DNA from: an uncultured Lachnospiraceae bacterium
GTDB lineage: Bacteria; Bacillota; Clostridia; Lachnospirales; Lachnospiraceae
Length of the DNA stretch: 64,000 bases
Reading direction: 5' to 3'
NCBI GenBank assembly: GCA_910586205.1
Contig: CAJUGD010000003.1
Coordinates: forward strand, 156,442 to 220,441
The first letter of the stretch is position 1; each line of letters begins with the position of its first letter. A program made the position numbers and the translations under genes. The notes beneath the pieces were generated by a model. That model was given only the letters and a program-made list of their open reading frames with translations, had not been told where the DNA came from and did not search any database. Positions 51,542-60,426 of this stretch are shown in pieces.

Positions 51542-52945
51542 TTGAGAAAGACTGGTAATGCGCTAAAGGCAGGAGTTTGGTATATAATCAGCAATTTTAT
51601 TTCTAAAAGTATTTTATACATATGCACACCCTTGTATACCAGACTGCTAACAACTGCAGAATACGGACAATATAGCAATTTTATATCATGGCAGTCCATG
51701 CTGGCTGCATTTGTTACCTTTGATCTAAGCTCATCTGTAGGGATTGCATACATAGATTTTAAAAGTGACTTGGAATTTCATGAATTTATATCTACAATAT
51801 CCGTTTGCAGTGTACTTATTCCCATGTTGTTTAGTCTGCCGGTCTTATTATACTTAGATGAGTTTGTAACAATTTTTGATTTAGATAAGACACATTTATT
51901 CATATTACTGTTTTATTTATGTTGTTGTAATACTTTACAGATCTATCAGGCAGAACAGCGATCAAAGATAAGGTACAAGCTTTCTTCTACATTGACTTTA
52001 CTTGTATCCTGTGGAGGTGTGGCATTAACTTTAATATTGGTTTTGTGTCTGCAAGACAACTTGATGGGAATTATTTTAGGAAATATATTATTTAATGTTG
52101 TTGTAAACATAGGAATTTTAAGAGCTATCTTAAAGAAAACAATGGTAATTAGATGGAAATATGCTCGCTATGGATTACTGATATCAATTCCTCTAATACC
52201 ACATATTCTTGCAGGAACTATACTGGGATCTTCAGACAAAGTTATGATCACAAAAATGTGTGGTAGTGAAAAAACAGCATTATATAGCTTGGTTTTTACT
52301 ATTGCAATGATTATTACCATGTTTGCTTCTTCCATAAATAAAGCTTGGGTTCCATGGTTTTTTGACCGTTTGTCGAATGGAGATGATATTTCAATTAAAA
52401 ACGCTGTAAGGAAAATATTTCCTTTACTTTCTATTTCTGCTTTTTTGATTTGTTTAACAGCACCGGAAATTGTATGGATCCTGGGTGGAAAGAATTATTT
52501 GGAAGCGGTTCAATTAATTCCCCCTTTGATTTTGCATTGTGTTTGTAATTTTGTCAGTACTCTATATATTAACATTGAATTTTATACCAAAAAGACATTT
52601 GGTATTTCTGTTATTACCGTCATATCGTCTGTTATTAATCTGCTGCTAAACTGGATTTTTATCCGTGGTTTTGGATATGGTGCAGCAGCATATACAACAT
52701 TATTTTCTTCAGTTTTGACATTGATCTTTCATTTATATAAAATAAAAAAGCAGAAAATGCTTAGGATATTTGATAATAAATATAATTTTGCAGCTTTGAT
52801 TGTAACGTTTGCAGCCTGTTTACTTACTTTATGTATATATCCGTTGGCTATGGTAAGATATTGCTTGATGATAGGAATTATTGTGGTTGGATGTGTATTA
52901 ATCTGCAAAAATAAAAGGAGGATTTATGAAATTTTTATGAGGTAG
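51542..52945 (+). CDS. Polysaccharide repeat-unit flippase (Wzx, MOP superfamily)
   Basis: A 467-residue protein with 12 or more predicted helices. The N-terminal NALKAGVWYIISNFISKSILYICTPLYTRLLTTAEYGQY is a clear Polysacc_synt start, and LGSSDKVMITKMCGSEKTALYSL a conserved middle segment. It flips the lipid-linked repeat unit. TTG at 51542 follows AAAAGGAG at about 13 nt. Together with the Wzy-like gene it shows that this second operon uses a Wzx/Wzy pathway, unlike the ABC permease of the first cluster. Confidence 0.92.
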   Translation: MRKTGNALKAGVWYIISNFISKSILYICTPLYTRLLTTAEYGQYSNFISWQSMLAAFVTFDLSSSVGIAYIDFKSDLEFHEFISTISVCSVLIPMLFSLPVLLYLDEFVTIFDLDKTHLFILLFYLCCCNTLQIYQAEQRSKIRYKLSSTLTLLVSCGGVALTLILVLCLQDNLMGIILGNILFNVVVNIGILRAILKKTMVIRWKYARYGLLISIPLIPHILAGTILGSSDKVMITKMCGSEKTALYSLVFTIAMIITMFASSINKAWVPWFFDRLSNGDDISIKNAVRKIFPLLSISAFLICLTAPEIVWILGGKNYLEAVQLIPPLILHCVCNFVSTLYINIEFYTKKTFGISVITVISSVINLLLNWIFIRGFGYGAAAYTTLFSSVLTLIFHLYKIKKQKMLRIFDNKYNFAALIVTFAACLLTLCIYPLAMVRYCLMIGIIVVGCVLICKNKRRIYEIFMR

Positions 52946-53033
52946 TTGTAATGGAATAATATGCAGGAACAATGGGAAATATTAATGCTTTTTAATGGAT
53001 AAAAATAAATAGAGAAAGAAAAGGGTAATCATA

Positions 53034-53231
53034 ATGATTGAAAAATACGGAAAGTCCGTTAAAATGAAACGAATTAACCGAACTATAGATGGGATTAAAC
53101 AACAAATCGAGACTTGTCAGGCAAATGCTGTAAAATATCACAGAAATAAATCAGGCGGACAATGCAGAGTTTGTGGTTCTGTTTCTTCTCAATTTATTTG
53201 TAACAATATATGGTTTATATCATTATCATGA
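53034..53231 (+). pseudogene. Frameshifted N-terminal part of the zinc-ribbon methyltransferase
   Basis: A 65-codon frame with a CRVCGS zinc half-site ends at 53231. The next frame continues with CEVCGS, the second half-site. Joined, the two give a normal zinc-ribbon SAM methyltransferase start, so a single-base indel probably lies between about 53190 and 53230. It may be a real mutation, a sequencing error or a recoding site. Confidence 0.6.
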
Positions 53232-54042
53232 GTGTGAAGTCTGTGGGTCAGTCTTTTTGGATAATCTACCGGATTTTCAGAATATGTATCAAGAGGATAA
53301 TGAGGTAAACGGAGATATTTATATGGATGATTCTGTATATGAGACACGGGTTGAGATGATATCAGCGCCTAAAGTAGAGTTTGTGCTGGAGCTATGTGAG
53401 GAAAATGCTGTCAAACCATCACAATGGCTGGATATCGGATGTGGGGGGGGGGAAATCATTTTTTACCTGAAAAGGAATACAGCGATAAAGGGTATCGGGA
53501 TAGAGTCGGATCGCCGGGAATGCCGATTTGTGAAAGAAAAGGGTCTGGAGGTATATAACCTGTTTATTGATATAGAAAAAGAGGATAAGAAGATAAGGAG
53601 ACTGTTGGAAGAAAGCGATATAGTTTCCTTTTTTAATGTCTTAGAGCATATGGTGAATCCAAAGGGATTTTTAGACTATATTGGTAAGAGAATGCGTCCA
53701 GGAGCAATACTGGCATTAGAGGTTCCAAGACATCCTTCAGCGGCGTCCTTTACCAATCTGACCTGCAAAAATCAGGTTTACAGACACATAGATCCGCCGA
53801 TTCATGTGCAGATCTTTAGTGAGGATTCTTTAGTATGGCTGTTGGAGGATTTGTTTGATATACAAGGAAAATGGTTATTTGGGCAAGGGTATTCAGATCT
53901 GATTAATAATGCAATGTTATTATCTGGAGAGAAAGAAAATGAATTATATCACAGGCTTATGGATTTAAGTAATACCATACAGCCTGTTTTTGACAGAAAT
54001 GGCTTAGCGGATCAGATTTTGCTTGTGGCTAAGAAGCGATAG
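53173..54042 (+). CDS. SAM-dependent methyltransferase (class I), N-terminus out of frame
   Basis: The main frame gives 289 residues from a GTG at 53173, but the true domain begins with the second zinc half-site CEVCGSVF near residue 21; the first half is in another frame (53034-53231). The SAM-binding motif LDIGCGGGEIIFYLKR is at about residues 92-107, followed by GIESDRREC and FFNVLEHMVNPKGFLDYIG with the acidic residue of motif III. Such zinc-ribbon methyltransferases act on nucleotide sugars or glycans. If the upstream frame is not read, the protein may lack its zinc domain. Confidence 0.75.
   Translation: MVLFLLNLFVTIYGLYHYHECEVCGSVFLDNLPDFQNMYQEDNEVNGDIYMDDSVYETRVEMISAPKVEFVLELCEENAVKPSQWLDIGCGGGEIIFYLKRNTAIKGIGIESDRRECRFVKEKGLEVYNLFIDIEKEDKKIRRLLEESDIVSFFNVLEHMVNPKGFLDYIGKRMRPGAILALEVPRHPSAASFTNLTCKNQVYRHIDPPIHVQIFSEDSLVWLLEDLFDIQGKWLFGQGYSDLINNAMLLSGEKENELYHRLMDLSNTIQPVFDRNGLADQILLVAKKR
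53443..53452 (+). repeat. Homopolymeric tract of ten G in the methyltransferase SAM motif
   Basis: G10 encodes the triple glycine of the SAM motif. At this length it is prone to slipped-strand mispairing; any change of one or two bases would stop translation soon after. Confidence 0.8.
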
Positions 54043-54101
54043 GTAATGGTTCCGCTTCGCAATAAGGCTACAAATTAAGGAACATAAGGAGAAAAATAAA
54101 G

Positions 54102-55157
54102 ATGAACACTTCTTTTAAAATCGGAGATATTCAAATTGGCCAGAGAGAAATTCCTCTGGTGATACCGGAAATCGGGATTAATCATGAAGGGAGCCTAAAG
54201 GTGGCGAAATTGATGGTAGATGCTGCCTATCGTGCCGGAGCAAGGATTGTAAAGCACCAGACACATATTGTGGAAGATGAGATGAGTGCTGCTGCCAAAA
54301 AGGTGATACCAGGGAACAGCACGGATTCTATTTATGATATTATGGCCAGATGTGCCTTATCGGAGCAGGAGGAGTATGAATTAATGCAGTATGTCCAGGA
54401 AAAGGGAATGGTGTTTTTGAGCACTCCTTTTTCCCGGGCAGCGGCAGATCGGCTGGAGCGGTTTGGAGTGCTGGCTTACAAGATCGGTTCAGGCGAGATG
54501 AATAATTATCCTCTGCTAAAGCATGTGGTTTCTTTTGGGAAACCTATGATTGTGTCTACAGGGATGAATGGTATGGAATCCATAGCAAAAGCAGTGCAGA
54601 TTTTGGAGCAGGGTCATGTGCCTTATGCATTGTTACATACGACCAATCTCTACCCTACGGATCCTATGCTTGTAAGACTTGGGGCTATGCAGGAAATGAT
54701 GGACAGATTTCCAGGGGTGCCGGTGGGGCTTTCGGATCATACCACTACCAACACGGCATGTATTGCAGCTATGGCTCTTGGAGCTTGTATTGTGGAACGC
54801 CATTTTACGGATACCAGGGAGCGCACAGGACCGGATCTGGTCTGCTCTATGGATGAAAGAGAGCTTGGAGAGCTGTTAGGGGCAGCCCGTGACGTAAAGC
54901 AGATGCTTGGAGGAAAAAAGGAGGCTGCAAAGGAAGAACAGGTAACGATTGATTTTGCATTTGCAACCGTGGTTTCAATAAAACCTATCAAAGAAGGTGA
55001 GGTTTTTACCAGGGAAAACCTTTGGGTTAAGCGTCCGGGAACCGGAGAAATATCAGCAGAGGCATATGAGGAGCTTTTGGGAAAGCATGCAGGGTGTGAT
55101 ATCGAAAAGGATGCTGCCCTTTCCCGAAAAATGGTAAGGGAATCGATGAAATCATAA
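54102..55157 (+). CDS. neuB: N-acetylneuraminate (sialic acid) synthase
   Basis: A 351-residue enzyme that condenses phosphoenolpyruvate with N-acetylmannosamine (or a related 2,4-diamino sugar) to a nonulosonic acid. The barrel has IPEIGINHEGSLKVAKLMVD, AGARIVKHQTH, STPFSRAAADRLE, YKIGSGEMNNYPLLKHV, LSDHTTTNTACIAAMALGA and VERHFTDTRERTGPDL. The C-terminal SAF antifreeze-like domain covers the last 65 residues. With neuC and neuA next to it, Neu5Ac is likely but legionaminic acid cannot be excluded. Confidence 0.94.
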   Translation: MNTSFKIGDIQIGQREIPLVIPEIGINHEGSLKVAKLMVDAAYRAGARIVKHQTHIVEDEMSAAAKKVIPGNSTDSIYDIMARCALSEQEEYELMQYVQEKGMVFLSTPFSRAAADRLERFGVLAYKIGSGEMNNYPLLKHVVSFGKPMIVSTGMNGMESIAKAVQILEQGHVPYALLHTTNLYPTDPMLVRLGAMQEMMDRFPGVPVGLSDHTTTNTACIAAMALGACIVERHFTDTRERTGPDLVCSMDERELGELLGAARDVKQMLGGKKEAAKEEQVTIDFAFATVVSIKPIKEGEVFTRENLWVKRPGTGEISAEAYEELLGKHAGCDIEKDAALSRKMVRESMKS

Positions 55158-55177
55158 GAGAAAAGAAATGGGTGAAA

Positions 55178-56308
55178 ATGAAGAAAATACTATTTGTAAC
55201 AGGTACAAGAGCGGATTATGGAAAGATAAAGCCTCTCATTCAATGGGTTGAGAGCAGCAAGGAATTTGAAGCATATATTTTTGTGTCAGGAATGCATCTG
55301 ATTGAACATTTGGGAAATACCTACTCGGAGATTTTAAAGGATCAATACCAAAACGTATATGTGGATTTCTCCCAGATCAACAGCGGAACCATGAGCTATG
55401 ACTTAGGAAATGTGATCTGCAATTTAACCGGATATGTGCGCAGGGTTATGCCGGATTTGATTGTGGTCCATGGGGACCGTATTGATGCCCTGGCAGGGGC
55501 GATTGTGGGGGCTTTAAACAATCGGAAGGTGGCACACATTGAGGGAGGAGAGTTGTCAGGAACCATTGATGAGTCTATCCGTCATGCTGTCAGCAAATTT
55601 GCCCATGTACATTTTACCTGTAATGCGGAGGCGAAGCAAAGGCTGATTCAACTTGGAGAGGAGGATGATCGGATTTATATTTTAGGATCTCCAGATATAG
55701 ATATCATGCTTTCCCAAGATCTGCCGTCTCTTAAAAAGGTGAAGGAACGATATGGAATTTTGTATGAGCGGTATGCTATTTTTATGTATCATCCGGTTAC
55801 TACAGAGTATGAGCAGCTTTCGGATAAGATAAAAAATGTGGTATCTGCGCTGGTGGAATCGGGAAGGAATTATGTTCTGGTATACCCAAACAATGATCTG
55901 GGTTCAGAAATCATTTTAAATGAATACAGGGGGCTGCATCAAAACAAACACTTTAAGCTTTATCCTTCTCTGAGGTTTGAATATTTTCTTACTTTATTGA
56001 AACATGCGGAATTTATTATTGGCAATTCCAGTGCAGGTGTGCGGGAGGCAGGGGTGTATGGCATCCCGGCTATTGATATTGGAACGCGGCAAAGGGGAAG
56101 ATATGAGGTGAAAGACAATATGCAGCATGTGGGGGAGGAGAAAGAAGATATTTTAAAGGCAATTCGTCTTTGTGAGAGCCATCGGATTGTCAGTTATGCA
56201 TATGGGAAGGGGAATAGTACTAAACGGTTTAAAGAGATTCTGACGGACAGCAGGATCTGGGATTTTGAGATTCAGAAGAAGTTTGTGGATTTAAATTCTA
56301 CTATTTAA
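55178..56308 (+). CDS. neuC: UDP-N-acetylglucosamine 2-epimerase (hydrolysing)
   Basis: A 376-residue GT-B-fold enzyme that turns UDP-GlcNAc into ManNAc and UDP, the first step of sialic acid synthesis. Landmarks: LFVTGTRADYGKIKPLI, VVHGDRIDALAGAIVG, HIEGGELSGTIDESIRHAVSK and IIGNSSAGVREAGVYGIP. The GTRADYGK start and ELSGTIDESIRHA segment distinguish hydrolysing NeuC from non-hydrolysing WecB. ATG at 55178 is chosen; GTG at 55172 adds two residues. It lies 20 bp after neuB. Confidence 0.93.
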   Translation: MKKILFVTGTRADYGKIKPLIQWVESSKEFEAYIFVSGMHLIEHLGNTYSEILKDQYQNVYVDFSQINSGTMSYDLGNVICNLTGYVRRVMPDLIVVHGDRIDALAGAIVGALNNRKVAHIEGGELSGTIDESIRHAVSKFAHVHFTCNAEAKQRLIQLGEEDDRIYILGSPDIDIMLSQDLPSLKKVKERYGILYERYAIFMYHPVTTEYEQLSDKIKNVVSALVESGRNYVLVYPNNDLGSEIILNEYRGLHQNKHFKLYPSLRFEYFLTLLKHAEFIIGNSSAGVREAGVYGIPAIDIGTRQRGRYEVKDNMQHVGEEKEDILKAIRLCESHRIVSYAYGKGNSTKRFKEILTDSRIWDFEIQKKFVDLNSTI

Positions 56309-56383
56309 AAGGCAGGGAACAAGGAAAGGCTCCCACAAGGGTTTTGCAGCTTGCTTGTGTATGGAAAAAGGGATGGGGAAACA

Positions 56384-57094
56384 ATGATTGATGGAAAAAG
56401 GATCCTAGGGCTGATTCCGGCCAGGGGAGGAAGTAAGGGAATAAAAAATAAGAACATTATAGAAGTGAACGGTGTGCCGCTGATTGCGTATACCGTAATC
56501 GAGGCGGGAAAGAGCCGTTACCTGGATGATGTGGTGGTTACAACGGATTCCCAAAGAATTAAGAGTATATCAGAATCGTATGGGGCACAAGCGCCGTTTT
56601 TAAGGCCAATAGAGCTGGCAGGAGACAGCTCTACTACGCTGGAAGCGGTTCTTCATGCAGTGCGCAGCTTGGAAAGTATGGGGCAGAGCTATGATATTGT
56701 GGTCTTGCTGCAGGCAACCAGCCCTTTAAGAACCAGCGAAGATATGGATCAGGCCATAGAGCTGTTTGTGGAGAAAAATGGGCAGGGTGTGGCGGCAGTG
56801 TCAGAGGTAACGGATCCTCCGGTTTTAATGAGGACATTGGAGGAAGGAGGCAGGCTGTCGAAATGGCTGAAGCAAAGCAGTACCATCCGAAGGCAGGATA
56901 TGCCGAAGACATATAGGATAAATGGAAGCATTTATATTAATCTGGTTTCAGAGATTAAGGAAGGGCTTAGCTTTAATGATAATCCTATTGGATTTGTAAT
57001 GGAGAGAAGCCATTCTGTGGATGTAGACGAGGAGAGTGATCTTTGGCTGGTAGAGTACTATCTTGGGAAGAATGGAATGGGGAAGCACACATGA
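56384..57094 (+). CDS. neuA: N-acylneuraminate cytidylyltransferase (CMP-sialic acid synthetase)
   Basis: A 236-residue enzyme that activates the nonulosonic acid with CTP. It has the nucleotide loop LIPARGGSKGIKNKNI, VVVTTDSQRI, LLQATSPLRTSEDMDQAI and RRQDMPKTYRINGSIYI. Length fits the short, single-domain NeuA class. ATG at 56384 has a GGGG-type weak site; an open frame from 56351 exists. It is the last gene of the operon and is followed by a strong terminator. Confidence 0.93.
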   Translation: MIDGKRILGLIPARGGSKGIKNKNIIEVNGVPLIAYTVIEAGKSRYLDDVVVTTDSQRIKSISESYGAQAPFLRPIELAGDSSTTLEAVLHAVRSLESMGQSYDIVVLLQATSPLRTSEDMDQAIELFVEKNGQGVAAVSEVTDPPVLMRTLEEGGRLSKWLKQSSTIRRQDMPKTYRINGSIYINLVSEIKEGLSFNDNPIGFVMERSHSVDVDEESDLWLVEYYLGKNGMGKHT

Positions 57095-57175
57095 GGAGAA
57101 TGTGATAAATTTTTATTCTGTTCATTCTGAAAATATGGATGTATCTTGTAAATCCACATATATAGATCAGAGAAT

Positions 57176-57279
57176 AGGGCTGTCTGCAAAATGCAGCTTA
57201 TGTACAATATATGGATGAAACACTTGTGATTTCGTCCATATTTTGTATATAACGGTCATTTTGTGACAGCCCTTTTTTT
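57176..57279 (+). terminator. Long-stem terminator of the sialic acid operon
   Basis: AGGGCTGTC (57176-57184) pairs with GACAGCCCT (57265-57273). Further pairing inside is extensive (CAAAATG with CATTTTG, ATATGGA with TCCATAT). The stem runs into T7 at 57273-57279. It resembles the element at 15871-15972. Confidence 0.8.
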
Positions 57280-57335
57280 GTATGGAATCAGGAAAAGGAA
57301 AATTCCATGATATGAGTTGACATGAGGTTGTTATA

Positions 57336-57509
57336 TTACTGTGAAAGTCTCGAATTCTCGCTGTAGGACTGCGCACTTGCTGCGCTGACCGTATCAGCGC
57401 CAAAATGCCTGCTTTTTGGCATTTTGTGTGCATCCCCCGGAGGGTTCACAGTAACCCCTCTTTCATTTATAGTGGTGCCGCGAAAACGCAGCATGAGGGG
57501 TTACTGTGA
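57336..57509. repeat. Structured intergenic element with TTACTGTGA copies
   Basis: A perfect 15-bp inverted repeat, TCACAGTAACCCCTC (57446-57460) with GAGGGGTTACTGTGA (57495-57509), is joined by a third direct TTACTGTGAA at 57336-57345 and by CAAAATGCC/GGCATTTTG (57401-57426). It holds no gene. The function is unknown. Confidence 0.6.
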
Positions 57510-57540
57510 CAGCTCAGCGCTCCTATAAAGATTTCATATT

Positions 57541-59079
57541 TTATCCGGCAATCTGTCCTTCCATAAGAATAACATATCCATCCTTATCCGTTCTAAACCG
57601 CATGATAGACAAATACATGCTTCCTTCGCCGGCATTTTTCATAGCAGTCAGGTAGTCGGCGGCATTGTAGGTTCCTACCTCATAGGTAAAGGGATCCAGA
57701 CCCATAATGCTGGCATCCTTTCGGACCCACACAGGGCCTGTATAAATTTCTTCCTGCAGAGGGTCATCCGAGCTTTCATAAACAATATAGTGATTTCCGT
57801 CTTCTGTCGGGCACAGAGAGTGGATCTCATTAGATGGCCCAGACAGGGAAATGCCATAGTAGGGCGCTGAATAGTAGGAATTTTCCTGTGCTTCAATGGA
57901 GTTAAGGGTGTAGGTCTGGCCGCGGAGAACCAGGGTGTCTCCCGGCTGAAGGCTGTTTACCTGTTCTGCATCTAAGTAAAGCTTCCGATAGATGGAAATG
58001 CCGGATAATTCATAATAATTTCCTCTATCTTCTATGGTGAATCTATTTCCATCCCAATTACTGCCCCAGAAGCTGAGCCGGTCCATGTTTTCTGTGTATG
58101 GCGCTACGGCAGCCTTGGAGGGAGCTTCAGGCCAGGCAGATGTCTGCTGGATATCTTGGGGGGCAGCAAAATATTGATGGATGGTATCTTCTGTCACAAG
58201 CGTCCATTGGATTTGAGGCGGCTGGTTGTAAAGAGCATCTTGGGAGTTGGCGTCATTTTCCGATACTTCCTGATCATTGATCTGAAAGTGTCCGTCAGCG
58301 CTCCACCATATGTACATAATTTCTTCAAGGTTTCCCTGATTGTTAAGCTTTTGATAGGAGTGATAGCTTCCGCCTGCGCGTTCTTCTATTTTCAGATTCA
58401 TGTCTTTTACAAAGGTATAGTAGTTGTTGTATTCTGACATTTCACTTCTGTCTAAAGAAGTAATCAGGGATGATTGTATATAGGAATAAATGCCTTCTGC
58501 GGTAATGGTGTTGGTCCACCAGGTCGGGTGGGAGGATACATAAAGCTCGTCTTGGCCGTCCTGATTGCCGTCGTATAAAGCAAAGTAGTATTCAAACCGA
58601 CCAGTCTGAGGATTTAACCCTACCTTAGCACTATAGTTCAGGTGAAAACCGTTAATTTCCATGTTCATTCCATAGGAAACTCCCCGCTGTCCGTTTAAAT
58701 ATTCTCTTAAGATCTGCCCGTATTCTGCAGGATACAAGGAGACCGTTTCCTGGATTTGAGAGGAATCCTGGTCTGTATCTGATGCCTCGGAGGGAGGTTC
58801 GCTTTCTTGGGAAGATGTATAATTATGGGAGCCGGAGATGTCTTCGGATGAGGCTTCTGCCAGGATTTCTCTGTTAGAGTCCCTATCCTTTTTCCCTGAT
58901 AAAAGGATTACGGTAAGGGCAAAAGAAGCGGTTACAATGATTCCGGCCAGTATGATTTTAAAGAGAATATTGTTTTTGGGAGATTGGGAAACAGAAGATG
59001 CATTGGTTAACGGGCTGCCGCACCATCTGCAAAATTTCCAATTACCGTCATTTTCCTTTCCGCAATTAGGGCAGTACAT
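57541..59079 (-). CDS. Zinc-ribbon membrane protein with a large extracytoplasmic domain
   Basis: A 512-residue protein. The N-terminus is a zinc ribbon (CPNCGKENDGNWKFCRWCG, residues 3-21). A single membrane helix spans about 39-62 (IILAGIIVTASFALTVILL), then an acidic Ser-rich linker to about 115, then a 400-residue outside domain with several beta-rich blocks that I do not recognise. Zinc-ribbon plus one helix is a common anchor in Gram-positive anaerobes for sensor or wall-associated domains. Preceded by AGGAGG. Confidence 0.75.
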   Translation of the reverse strand: MYCPNCGKENDGNWKFCRWCGSPLTNASSVSQSPKNNILFKIILAGIIVTASFALTVILLSGKKDRDSNREILAEASSEDISGSHNYTSSQESEPPSEASDTDQDSSQIQETVSLYPAEYGQILREYLNGQRGVSYGMNMEINGFHLNYSAKVGLNPQTGRFEYYFALYDGNQDGQDELYVSSHPTWWTNTITAEGIYSYIQSSLITSLDRSEMSEYNNYYTFVKDMNLKIEERAGGSYHSYQKLNNQGNLEEIMYIWWSADGHFQINDQEVSENDANSQDALYNQPPQIQWTLVTEDTIHQYFAAPQDIQQTSAWPEAPSKAAVAPYTENMDRLSFWGSNWDGNRFTIEDRGNYYELSGISIYRKLYLDAEQVNSLQPGDTLVLRGQTYTLNSIEAQENSYYSAPYYGISLSGPSNEIHSLCPTEDGNHYIVYESSDDPLQEEIYTGPVWVRKDASIMGLDPFTYEVGTYNAADYLTAMKNAGEGSMYLSIMRFRTDKDGYVILMEGQIAG

Positions 59080-59203
59080 AGGGGAAAACCTCCTGAGTTT
59101 TTTGATATTTAGAACAGGATTAATTATACATGATTTCCCTGGTATTTACAACCAGGAAAAGCTGGTATGAGCTGGTATGATCTGTATTTTTATACATTTA
59201 TGC

Positions 59204-59231
59204 TTGATATTTTTTGAAAAGCATGTATAAT
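59204..59231 (+). promoter_or_regulatory. Promoter of the amino-acid ABC transporter operon
   Basis: TTGATA (59204-59209), a 16-bp spacer and TATAAT (59226-59231), about 80 bp before the start at 59315. Confidence 0.65.
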
Positions 59232-59314
59232 GGATAAAGTCGATATGGATTTTTTTATTATTATAATTATGCAGTTCTTTACAGGTGTTACTTTAAAAAC
59301 GAGGAGGATAATTT

Positions 59315-60283
59315 ATGAAAAAGAAGATTTTTGCATTGGGATTGGCAGTATGCATGGCAGCTTCCCTGGCAGCATGCGGAGGCGGCAGCACAGCAGAGAC
59401 TACAACAGGGACTGATACTGCAGCAGCCAGCACAGAGGCTCCGGCTGATGACAGTAAGAGTGAAGAAAGCTCGGAAGGTGAGACAGAGAGCAAGGCTGAG
59501 GAAGATGCTGCTGCATCTGGAGAGCTTCAGACTGTTACGCCCGGAAAGCTGACTGTGGCTACCAGCCCGGATTTTGCCCCATATGAGTTTTATGCAATCG
59601 GGGAGGATGGGACTCCGACTTTGGCAGGGTTTGATATAGCCCTTGCCCAGTATATTGCAGATGACCTGGGATTAGAGCTTGAGGTGGTTACGGTAGATTT
59701 TGACGGAGTGCTCAGTGAGCTTCAGACTAAGTCTGTGGATCTTGGCATGGCAGGGCTTTCTCCAGATCCAAAGAGGGAGTCGATTATGGCATTTTCCGAT
59801 CTTTATTATATGGGAGGACAGTCTCTGGTTACTGTGAAGGATAAAGCGGATATGTACAATTCCTTTGAGGCTGTCAATAAACCGGAGGTTTCCGTAGGCG
59901 CTCAGATCGGATCCATCCAGATGGATCTGGCTCATGCCAATTCTCCGGCGGCGGATATTGTGCCGCTTCCCAAGGTAACGGATATTATTGCAGAGCTTTT
60001 GGCTGGCAAGATGGATGCAGCATATATTGAGACAGATGTGGCAAAGAGCTATCAGAAGAATTATCCGGAGCTGGAGATTATTATGGATGTTCCTTATGAC
60101 CAGGAGGGATCTTCCATTGGTGTGTGCAAGGGCAATGAAGCTCTGCTTGCAGCAGTGAATGGATCCATTGCCAAGGCTATTGAGGATGGATCCATGGAGA
60201 AGTTTATTACAGAGGCGAATGAACTGGCATCTGGTGAGAAGTATGAGGGACTGTTGGATGAAAGCGGTCAGGTTCAGCAGTAA
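59315..60283 (+). CDS. Amino-acid ABC transporter substrate-binding lipoprotein
   Basis: A 322-residue protein. The lipoprotein signal ends at LAACGGG (Cys21). An acidic Ser/Thr linker follows (residues 25-68). The SBP_bac_3 domain contains LTVATSPDFAPYEFY, LAGFDIALAQYIADDLGLEL, DFDGVLSELQTKSVDLGMAGLSPDPKR, VGAQIGSIQMDLA and AYIETDVAKSY. These bind polar amino acids. GAGGAGG precedes the start. First gene of an operon with permease, ATPase and an M20 amidohydrolase. Confidence 0.93.
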   Translation: MKKKIFALGLAVCMAASLAACGGGSTAETTTGTDTAAASTEAPADDSKSEESSEGETESKAEEDAAASGELQTVTPGKLTVATSPDFAPYEFYAIGEDGTPTLAGFDIALAQYIADDLGLELEVVTVDFDGVLSELQTKSVDLGMAGLSPDPKRESIMAFSDLYYMGGQSLVTVKDKADMYNSFEAVNKPEVSVGAQIGSIQMDLAHANSPAADIVPLPKVTDIIAELLAGKMDAAYIETDVAKSYQKNYPELEIIMDVPYDQEGSSIGVCKGNEALLAAVNGSIAKAIEDGSMEKFITEANELASGEKYEGLLDESGQVQQ

Positions 60284-60345
60284 GACAGAGTATTTTACGG
60301 CTGTGTATTGTTGGATATAATGGAATAGATTCATAATCTGCATGG

Positions 60346-60384
60346 TTCCTCCCGGGAGTTTCGAAGGGTACTCTTTGGGAGGAA
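60346..60384 (+). other. Intercistronic hairpin after the binding-protein gene
   Basis: TTCCTCCC (60346-60353) pairs with GGGAGGAA (60377-60384); GAGT/ACTC extends inside. There is no T-run after it, so it is more likely an mRNA-stabilising or partial attenuation element that keeps binding protein above permease. Confidence 0.55.
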
Positions 60385-60426
60385 TCGGTGTATTATAAAT
60401 GATTTACAAAATAGGAGGAACACCTC

